Assembly: GCA_030595015.1 (NCBI GenBank)
Contig: JAUVDZ010000001.1
Coordinates: 1-28,439 of the forward strand
Length of the DNA: 28,439 nucleotides
Reading direction: 5' to 3'
Source of the DNA: Candidatus Peregrinibacteria bacterium
GTDB lineage: Bacteria; Patescibacteriota; Gracilibacteria; UBA1369; PNNO01
Made by a program: the position numbers and the translations under genes. The notes under the pieces are model-generated. The model did not search any database. It saw only the letters and a program-made list of their open reading frames with translations, and was not told where the DNA came from. The first letter of the stretch is position 1, and each line of letters begins with the position of its first letter. Below are positions 23,309 to 28,439 of the stretch, in pieces.

Positions 23309-23335
23309 TCAAGCATAAATAGTAACCATTTTTTT

Positions 23336-24133
23336 ATGAGCAATTTTAAGAAAATGGGTGATCGGGAGCTTTATGACTATTGTCGCGAAGCAGGTACTAA
23401 TGCCCACAAATACAAGAGGATGCTGTGCGCAGCTATCCCAGAAGTCTTTAAAAGACGTTTGTATCGCAAATATGGATTCGGATCAATCCATGAATTTGGT
23501 GCAAAGGTTGGAGGATTGAGTCATAACTCTGTTAATGAAGCAATTCGAGTAAACGAAAAATTAAAAGACAAACCAAAACTAAAAGAATTAATAAAAGATG
23601 TTGGACTAAGTAAATTGGCTCGGGTTGCCAATATTGCAACAAAAGAAACTGATGAGAAATGGGCAAAAGATGTAATCCAATTATCAAAGGCTGCTCTTGA
23701 AACAAAAATTCAGGATGAAAGAAGATCCCTGCCCGGGCAGGGATTTAAGCTTGAAAACCATTTAATTTTCGACAATATGTCAAGTCGCGAGGCTTTCAAA
23801 GTTGACCTTGACCCCAAAACAATCCAGGATCTCAAAATCCTGAAAGCCAACATGAAAAAAGGCACAACATGGAATGATGTATTCAAAATTTTACTAAAAG
23901 GCAAACTTCCAAAGAAACAAAGAGCGCGTGAGCTAAAAGTACAAGCCAAAAAAATCTGCGAAATTTCAGGATGTAACAAACCAGCAGTTGAAATCCATCA
24001 CAAAAATCCATGGGCAAAAAGCAAATCTCACGAAAACCTAATGTCGGTTTGCCAGCCACATCATGAACTAGCACATCAATCTGATTCGATGATCGATCAA
24101 AAATTTAGGCAATATAAGTTGAGATTTTCGTAA
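23336..24133 (+). CDS. HNH endonuclease family protein
   Basis: A 265-residue soluble protein. The C-terminal HNH module is at about residues 205-247. Two metal-binding CxxxxC-type cysteines (Cys208, Cys213) precede VEIHHKNPWAKSKSHENLMS, with His221/His222 and Asn234, then VCQPHHELAH with Cys239 and His242/243. The N-terminal 190 residues are helical and basic and resemble the N-terminal regions of HNH proteins common in CPR genomes, with a possible DNA-binding segment around GAKVGGLSHNSVNEAIRVNE. It probably cuts or binds DNA; whether for defence, mobility or housekeeping is unknown. It stands alone on the plus strand with its own promoter, next to another plus-strand orphan, in a region otherwise read from the minus strand. 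Confidence 0.88.
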   Translation: MSNFKKMGDRELYDYCREAGTNAHKYKRMLCAAIPEVFKRRLYRKYGFGSIHEFGAKVGGLSHNSVNEAIRVNEKLKDKPKLKELIKDVGLSKLARVANIATKETDEKWAKDVIQLSKAALETKIQDERRSLPGQGFKLENHLIFDNMSSREAFKVDLDPKTIQDLKILKANMKKGTTWNDVFKILLKGKLPKKQRARELKVQAKKICEISGCNKPAVEIHHKNPWAKSKSHENLMSVCQPHHELAHQSDSMIDQKFRQYKLRFS

Positions 24134-24135
24134 AT

Positions 24136-24151
24136 CACGACCGCGATCGTG
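24136..24151. repeat. Small hairpin after the HNH gene
   Basis: CACGA (24136-24140) and TCGTG (24147-24151) can pair over a 6-nt loop, 3 nt past the HNH stop. An 8-bp palindrome GTGCGCAC (24158-24165) follows. There is no T-tract, so it is only a possible weak terminator. Confidence 0.35.
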
Positions 24152-24182
24152 CAAAAAGTGCGCACATACAACATGCAAGATT

Positions 24183-24210
24183 TTGACATACTTGAATCGT
24201 TGTATATAAT
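24183..24210 (+). promoter_or_regulatory. Perfect-consensus promoter with almost no leader
   Basis: TTGACA (24183-24188), 16-nt spacer, TATAAT (24205-24210). Predicted +1 near 24217 is only about 3 nt before the ATG at 24220, so the mRNA is leaderless or nearly so. Confidence 0.8.
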
Positions 24211-24219
24211 TAGATTTAT

Positions 24220-24561
24220 ATGGAACAACGAATTCATCGATCAATCAGGCGTCGTGCTAAGACTGTTAATCCAACCAGGATTGCTGATACTGCTGAAAGT
24301 TATTTGGAAGGATGTAAGCTTTATAAACGTGATATTGAAGGGATAAGAGGACAAAACCTTGCAACACCTTTAAGTATTAAAAATGCAGTTAAAAGAATAG
24401 ATAAATTAGAAAGAGAAATAATTATGTATGAAGGCAGAATTGAACGGCTTGAAGAACGCCGCGCAATTGAGGCAGCGAAACTCGAGCAGGAATTGAAATA
24501 TAATAATTCAGTTTTAAAGCAGTATTTTTCTAATAGTGAAATGAAAGGATTCTGGCATTAA
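24220..24561 (+). CDS. Hypothetical 113-residue coiled-coil protein
   Basis: A small basic protein, MEQRIHRSIRRRAKTVNPTR at its N-terminus, with an Arg-rich start and a long amphipathic, probably coiled-coil helix from about residue 55 to 95 (KNAVKRIDKLEREIIMYEGR, then IERLEERRAIEAAKLEQEL). No signal peptide or membrane segment is present and I do not recognise a family. The basic N-terminus could bind nucleic acid; this is inference. It has its own consensus promoter and little or no 5' leader. Its last four bases overlap the convergent HD-domain gene (24558-24561). Confidence 0.65.
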   Translation: MEQRIHRSIRRRAKTVNPTRIADTAESYLEGCKLYKRDIEGIRGQNLATPLSIKNAVKRIDKLEREIIMYEGRIERLEERRAIEAAKLEQELKYNNSVLKQYFSNSEMKGFWH

Positions 24562-25118
24562 ATCTTTTTTAAGTTTTTCCACCAATCCGTAAAATGTGTT
24601 TTTTCGAGTTCTTTAATCAACTTCTTGGCACTCGCTGTTTTTAAATGATCCTTTACATTATCAATCCAACCCTGAGTAGGGTGGCCAATGTCTAAATATT
24701 CTTTAGCCTGGATAGCTGTTTCTAAAAGGTCTGCATCGTGTGCAACCAATGCTAATTTTGAACTTCCCTTGTGCTTATCGATCCACATTTCTTCAATATC
24801 TTTTGCCATGGCCAAAGGCAATCCTTCAACTTGTTCTTTTAAAACATTTTCTTCAACCTCTTCTCTATCAATATATCTTTGGGCAATTTTATTGTGATCT
24901 CCAATCCGTGCTTCAGGGGCATCGTGAAATAAAAGCATACAAGCGGCTTTTTCAGCATCAACTCCTTCTAGTTTTCCTAAAACATATGCAATTACTGCAG
25001 CTCTATAAGAATGTTCTGCAACTGTATCCGGAATTTTAACTCCAGCAGCCATCACGCCATTGTGATGATATTTTTTTAGCATTCCAAGTTCAAAAAAGTA
25101 GTTAATTATTTTTTTCAT
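24558..25118 (-). CDS. HD-domain phosphohydrolase, YfbR/HDDC2-like
   Basis: A 186-residue cytosolic HD protein. Metal-binding residues are seen in TVAEHSYRAAVIAYVLG (His), MLLFHDAPEARIGDHNK (the HD pair) and LVAHDADLLE (distal Asp). The layout matches the YfbR/HDDC2 group, whose characterised members are 5'-deoxynucleotidases acting on nucleoside monophosphates; that activity is likely but not proven here. The start overlaps the tgt stop by 4 bases, so it is the last gene of the rpmE-aroC-tgt run. The 3' end overlaps the convergent coiled-coil gene. Confidence 0.87.
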   Translation of the reverse strand: MKKIINYFFELGMLKKYHHNGVMAAGVKIPDTVAEHSYRAAVIAYVLGKLEGVDAEKAACMLLFHDAPEARIGDHNKIAQRYIDREEVEENVLKEQVEGLPLAMAKDIEEMWIDKHKGSSKLALVAHDADLLETAIQAKEYLDIGHPTQGWIDNVKDHLKTASAKKLIKELEKTHFTDWWKNLKKI

Positions 25119-26260
25119 AAATATCTTTTTAAGAATCGCTTTTTAAATGAATCAAATGTTCCTTTTTTAATGTGATCTCGTGATTTTTCCATCAAGTCTG
25201 TTAAAAAATGAAGATTATGGATCGTAAGAAGTCTTTGTCCGAACATTTCTTTTTCCATAATTAAATGGCGAACATAACTAGCAGTGTAATTTTTACATGA
25301 ATAACATTTACATTTTTCCATCAAAGGAGTGTCTTCAAATTTAAATTCAGCATTTTTGATTGTATTACGCCCATTGCAAGTCCAGAAAGATCCATGACGG
25401 GCATTTCTAGTGGCCATTACGCAGTCAAACATATCAATTCCGTGTGCAATTGCCTCTAATAAATCTTCAGGCGTTCCTACGCCCATTAAATATCTTGGTT
25501 TTTGTATTGGAAGATACGGATTGATCGAATCAAGAATATTGTACATCTCATCTTTTGTTTCTCCGACAGCAAGACCGCCAATTGCAATTCCCGGTAAATC
25601 TAAATCAACCATAAATTTTGTTGATTCAATCCTTAGGTCTTTGTGAATTCCACCCTGAATAATAGGAAATAAAGCTTGTTGGTCCTTGCGATCTTTTTGT
25701 AGTTTTTCCCATTCTGTTTTGCAAAGTTTTGCCCAATTATGCGTGCGTTCCATTGCTTCTTTTGTGTATTGTCTTGCAGCATAAGCAGGGGAGCATTCAT
25801 CAAATGCCATAATAATATCTGCGCCAAGTTCTTCCTGAATTCGCATAGCACTTTCTGGTGAGAAAAAGTGAGTTGATCCATCAATATGAGATTTAAATTC
25901 AACACCGTTTTCTTTAATTTTAACCAGAGGTTTGTTTTTCACTTTATGAGCTAATGAAAAAACCTGAAATCCTCCCGAATCAGTTAAAATTGGCTTATCC
26001 CAATTCATCCATTTGTGGAGTCCGCCCATTCGTTTTACAATATCGCTGCCTGGTCTTAAATATAAATGATATGTATTTGCTAAAATAACTTGAGCTCCAA
26101 GATCATTTAATTCTTCGGGGCTCAATGTTTTAACTGTAGCTTTTGTACCAACTGGCATAAAAACCGGAGTTTTGATTTTCCCATGGGGAGTATTCAAAAC
26201 ACCGCACCGCGCATTGGTTTCTTTATCTTCTGCTTTTATTTCGAATTTAAAGTCATTCAT
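25115..26260 (-). CDS. tgt: Queuine/preQ1 tRNA-ribosyltransferase
   Basis: A 381-residue TIM-barrel enzyme exchanging guanine-34 for a 7-deazaguanine base in tRNAs with GUN anticodons. Motifs are TPVFMPVGTKATVKTLSPEE, ILANTYHLYLRPG, LTDSGGFQVFSL (Asp for base recognition), YLMGVGTPEDLLEAIAHGID, MFDCVMATRNARHG (catalytic Asp) and the zinc site CKCYSCKNYTASYVRHL followed by the distal His region. Full length for the bacterial family. It overlaps aroC upstream (26257-26260) and the HD gene downstream. AAGG about 7 nt before its ATG is the nearest thing to a Shine-Dalgarno motif in the window. No queuosine synthesis genes are visible here, so the base source is unknown. Confidence 0.96.
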   Translation of the reverse strand: MNDFKFEIKAEDKETNARCGVLNTPHGKIKTPVFMPVGTKATVKTLSPEELNDLGAQVILANTYHLYLRPGSDIVKRMGGLHKWMNWDKPILTDSGGFQVFSLAHKVKNKPLVKIKENGVEFKSHIDGSTHFFSPESAMRIQEELGADIIMAFDECSPAYAARQYTKEAMERTHNWAKLCKTEWEKLQKDRKDQQALFPIIQGGIHKDLRIESTKFMVDLDLPGIAIGGLAVGETKDEMYNILDSINPYLPIQKPRYLMGVGTPEDLLEAIAHGIDMFDCVMATRNARHGSFWTCNGRNTIKNAEFKFEDTPLMEKCKCYSCKNYTASYVRHLIMEKEMFGQRLLTIHNLHFLTDLMEKSRDHIKKGTFDSFKKRFLKRYL

Positions 26261-27210
26261 GACTGCCTTAGTAAATGATCAACCAAAGTAATTGCAATCA
26301 TGCTTTCTGCAACAGGAATAACACGAGGGACAATACATGTATCATGTCTTCCTTTTATTTTAATTGTAGTTTCTTTCCCTTTGATTGTAACTGTTTTTTG
26401 TAGTTTGCTTATACTTGCCGGAGGCTTAATCGCAAATCGAATAATAATATCTTCTCCTGTTGAGATTCCACCCAGAATTCCACCAGAATTGTTGGTTTTA
26501 GTTCTGATGTGTTTATTTTTCATTTCAAATTCATCATTGTTCTCAGAACCAAGCATTCCTGCAACTCTAAATCCTGCACCAATTTCAAAACCTTTAATTG
26601 CACCAATCGACATAATAGCTTTCGCAAGATCAGCATCAAGTTTATCGAAGGCAGGCTCTCCTAGCCCTTGTGGAGGATTTTTAACAATTATTTCAACTAA
26701 TCCACCGCAAGAATCATTAGGTTTTAAATCGCCTGTTTCGACTTTTGAGATTATAATTTTACATTTATGTTTAGCAAGAATTTTCTTAGCAATAGCGCCA
26801 GCCATAACCCGGCTAACTGTTTCTCTTCCTGATGATCGTCCTCCACCTCTGTAATCGCGAATCCCGTATTTCAAATAGTAACTGAAGTCTGCATGCCCGG
26901 GTCTAAAAACGTTTTTTAAATCAGAATAATCTTTGCTTTTTGCATTTTTATTCCAAACAATCATAGAAATAGGCATTCCAGTAGTTTTACCTTCAAAAAC
27001 ACCAGATAAGATTTCTACTTTATCTGATTCTTTACGTTTTGTGCTCATTTTAGAAGAACTTGGTTTTCTTTTGTCGAGTTCTGTTTGAATGTCTTTTTCG
27101 TCTAGTTTAATACCAGAAGGGCAACCATCAATAATAGCGCCTAAAGCCTTTCCATGGGATTCACCCCATGTAGTTACTTTGAAAATAGTGCCGAAAGTAT
27201 TACCTGGCAT
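26257..27210 (-). CDS. aroC: Chorismate synthase
   Basis: A 317-residue enzyme converting EPSP to chorismate with reduced FMN, the last step of the shikimate pathway. Signatures are NTFGTIFKVTTWGESHG, GCPSGIKLDEKDIQTELDKR, NVFRPGHADFSYYLKYG, IRDYRGGGRSSGRETVSRV and GGILGGISTGEDIIIRFAIK, with the ending PRVIPVAESMIAITLVDHLL. It is some 30-40 residues shorter than common bacterial forms (about 350-360), through compact loops rather than a broken end. The start is 14 nt after the rpmE stop, with TATAAA 7 nt before the ATG that might give an extra internal start site. It is unusual among reduced CPR genomes and hints at some aromatic biosynthesis. Confidence 0.96.
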   Translation of the reverse strand: MPGNTFGTIFKVTTWGESHGKALGAIIDGCPSGIKLDEKDIQTELDKRKPSSSKMSTKRKESDKVEILSGVFEGKTTGMPISMIVWNKNAKSKDYSDLKNVFRPGHADFSYYLKYGIRDYRGGGRSSGRETVSRVMAGAIAKKILAKHKCKIIISKVETGDLKPNDSCGGLVEIIVKNPPQGLGEPAFDKLDADLAKAIMSIGAIKGFEIGAGFRVAGMLGSENNDEFEMKNKHIRTKTNNSGGILGGISTGEDIIIRFAIKPPASISKLQKTVTIKGKETTIKIKGRHDTCIVPRVIPVAESMIAITLVDHLLRQS

Positions 27211-27224
27211 AGATTATTTTATAA

Positions 27225-27764
27225 TTATTCTTTATCTTTTGTTTTCCCTTCGCTTCGCTCCTTAGAGCTCGCTTTGCTCGCTCCGGCAGGTGCTTTTTTC
27301 TTTGCTACTGGCTTCTTCTTAGCAGGAGCTTTTTTAACAGGAGCCTTTTTAGTTGCCGCACTCCGTCGTACAGGCTCTTCCTCCTCATTCAGTCGCTTTG
27401 GCTCCTTCTTCGAAGCAAGATCTCGCACTTTGCTCGCTCTTTTTTCAGCTTTCTTATCTTCTTTTTCCTTAATTTTATTTAATTTATCAAGTGTCATGTA
27501 TTTTCCTTTTTTTTCAGATTTTTTAGCACTTTCAGATATTTTTTCTTCTTTAACTTCTCCAGATGCGGCTTTTCGTTTAGCGTTAAATTTCTCAACTCTA
27601 CCTGCGCTATCTACTAATTTTTGTTTACCAGTGTAAAAAGGATGACAAGCAGAACAAATTTCTACTTTATATGACTCTAAAGTAGAACCAGCTGTAACCA
27701 CATTTCCGCATTCACAAGAGAAAATTGCTGCTTCGTTATATTTTGGATGTATATCTTTTTTCAT
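27225..27764 (-). CDS. rpmE: Ribosomal protein bL31 with long Lys-rich C-terminal extension
   Basis: A 179-residue protein; bL31 is usually about 65-90. Residues 1-66 are the canonical zinc-type bL31: MKKDIHPKYNEAAIFSCECG, cysteines 17, 19, 37 and 40 in SCECG and CSACHPFYTGKQ, and DSAGRVEKFNAKR. The remaining 110 or so residues are highly charged and low-complexity: a Glu/Lys helix, then Ala/Lys/Pro repeats such as KKAPVKKAPAKKKPVAKKK. They resemble disordered or histone-like tails. Two stretches of this tail are coded by a dispersed repeat (27350-27440 and 27250-27284), suggesting that repeat insertion helped build it. The start overlaps the upstream membrane-protein gene by ATGA (27761-27764), and aroC follows 14 nt later. 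Confidence 0.93.
   Translation of the reverse strand: MKKDIHPKYNEAAIFSCECGNVVTAGSTLESYKVEICSACHPFYTGKQKLVDSAGRVEKFNAKRKAASGEVKEEKISESAKKSEKKGKYMTLDKLNKIKEKEDKKAEKRASKVRDLASKKEPKRLNEEEEPVRRSAATKKAPVKKAPAKKKPVAKKKAPAGASKASSKERSEGKTKDKE
27250..27284 (-). repeat. Dispersed repeat, partial copy at the rpmE 3' end
   Basis: This 35-bp stretch shares TCGCTT, GCTCCTT and TTTGCTCGCTC blocks, in the same order, with 27393-27440, but lacks about 10 central bases. It codes for the end of the bL31 tail. The match is shorter and gapped, so it is weaker than the other pair. Confidence 0.45.
27350..27440 (-). repeat. Dispersed ~80-bp repeat, copy inside rpmE
   Basis: Bases 27350-27429 align ungapped with the intergenic copy at 2477-2556, at 62 of 80 positions by hand count. 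Here the frame is open and codes for the tail segment VRDLASKKEPKRLNEEEE followed by PVRRSAAT. The equivalent frame of the intergenic copy reads similarly (VLDLAAMKERM, stop, LIEQVERVRRSVET). The copy appears to have been taken up in frame in the coding sequence. Confidence 0.7.
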
Positions 27765-28439
27765 GATCTTGATTTAATCTTAGTAAGTATTTTTTTTGCC
27801 CATGAACTATACTTTAGGTTTATCAGAATTGCAAGCAGAATTATGATAATTACAAGCATGATCGTAATATAAAAATCTACATTAATTACATTGATTTCAA
27901 ATTCCAAAATTCTAAATTCATCCTTATTATCGTAAACTGTGATTTTGATTGCTTGTTTACCTTGTTCTGTAAACGTAAACTTAAATTTTTTCCCGGTTTT
28001 TTTAATCTCATTGTCAAATTCCCAGGTAATGTAATTTAAACTTCCATCAGGATCATAAGAATCATAAGCCGAAACCTCCCATTCACGGTTTAAATAAGCA
28101 AATAAAGTATTCCCGCCCAGTTCAATAATCGGACCTTTGTTGTGATCATCAGGATCATCTTCATCCAAAAGTCCATCATCATCGTCATCTTCATCAACAT
28201 TGTCTCCTAATCCATCATCATCATAATCATATTGTTCTGAAGGATTAGTAGGGAAGTCATCTTCTCCATCAATCACACCATCTTCATCAGAATCTTCAAT
28301 AAACGGATCAGTGCCGAAGCGTTCTTCATCATCATCACTTAATCCATCATTATCATCATCATTGTCTTCATTATCACCAATCCCATCTTCGTCAGTGTCG
28401 TTCCATTCCATTGAATCTAAAGGGAATTTATCATCATCG
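27761..28439 (-). CDS. Membrane-anchored protein with calcium-binding Asp repeats and PKD-like domain, partial
   Basis: The frame is open to the window edge (it reads DDDKFPLDS before the first Met at 28411), so the N-terminal part is missing; at least 225 residues are visible. Three parts follow. First come Asp-rich repeats of the thrombospondin type 3 / DxDxDG class (NDTDEDGIGDNEDNDDDNDG, DSDEDGVIDGEDDFPTN, YDYDDDGLGDNVD), likely Ca-binding. Next is a PKD or Ig-like domain (AYDSYDPDGSLNYITWEFDN). Last are a single membrane helix (FYITIMLVIIIILLAILINL) and a short Lys-rich tail. This looks like a cell-surface protein held by its C-terminus. It overlaps rpmE by 4 bases, so a surface protein and a ribosomal protein share a transcript. 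Confidence 0.85.
   Translation of the reverse strand, partial: DDDKFPLDSMEWNDTDEDGIGDNEDNDDDNDGLSDDDEERFGTDPFIEDSDEDGVIDGEDDFPTNPSEQYDYDDDGLGDNVDEDDDDDGLLDEDDPDDHNKGPIIELGGNTLFAYLNREWEVSAYDSYDPDGSLNYITWEFDNEIKKTGKKFKFTFTEQGKQAIKITVYDNKDEFRILEFEINVINVDFYITIMLVIIIILLAILINLKYSSWAKKILTKIKSRS

Noticed and set aside
23279..23335. Upstream in-frame start of the HNH gene
   Set aside because: The extra 19 residues lie over the extended -10 promoter and upstream of its predicted start, and do not look like protein conserved with the rest.
28141..28400. ATC/ATG-rich short repeats looking like a microsatellite or repeat array
   Set aside because: They are explained by the Asp-rich calcium-binding repeats coded on the minus strand; unit spacing is that of protein motifs and there are no CRISPR-like spacers.

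Overview
The window is an AT-rich bacterial chromosome segment, gene-dense, with nearly all genes on the minus strand in short-gap or overlapping runs. It uses the standard genetic code: TGA serves as a stop, for example after gpmI, ruvC and the gene upstream of rpmE. The mix fits a small-genome lineage such as the Candidate Phyla Radiation (Patescibacteria), possibly Peregrinibacteria-like. It combines a fused SecDF, TlyA, RuvA and RuvC, a type IV prepilin peptidase, a MacAB-like exporter with no visible outer-membrane partner, an HNH nuclease and many hypotheticals, and lacks Shine-Dalgarno sequences before almost every start. That placement is an inference. Chorismate synthase and a PurQ-type protein suggest more biosynthesis than many such genomes carry.

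Layout. 1-2375: the start of a membrane-fusion-like protein with a consensus promoter and palindrome, a DUF1858 redox protein, and a plus-strand pair (repeat-containing hypothetical plus tlyA) behind a perfect-consensus promoter. 2376-2743: an inverted repeat, a copy of a dispersed repeat, tRNA-Arg(UCG) and the secDF terminator. 2744-13178: secDF, then the PMI-type cupin, manC, gpmI, prepilin peptidase, a TPR protein, ruvC and pyk. 13227-17548: a four-gene MacAB-like operon (lipoprotein, adaptor, ATPase, permease). 17549-18411: a small island with a DUF2164 remnant, a plus-strand hypothetical and the intact DUF2164 gene. 18413-23152: ruvA, an M24 peptidase, a PurQ-PurS-PurS fusion and glmS. 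23153-24561: two plus-strand accessory genes, an HNH nuclease and a coiled-coil protein, each with its own promoter. 24558-28439: a tightly packed operon of a calcium-binding-repeat membrane protein, bL31, aroC, tgt and an HD phosphohydrolase. No gene-free stretch exceeds 300 bases; the longest (17549-17811) is described feature by feature.

Points of most interest: (1) a single-chain SecDF whose periplasmic/extracellular region carries one clear and one degenerate parvulin-like domain, plus an apparent extra membrane hairpin; (2) a PurQ glutaminase with two tandem PurS-like domains at its C-terminus; (3) a ~80-bp dispersed repeat found both beside a tRNA gene and inside the coding sequence of the bL31 tail; (4) a truncated DUF2164 copy that differs from the intact gene only at synonymous positions; (5) promoters placed so that ruvA and the cupin gene would be transcribed as leaderless mRNAs, with almost no Shine-Dalgarno motifs in the window. 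I do not see a CRISPR array, transposase, prophage or an obvious new defence system.
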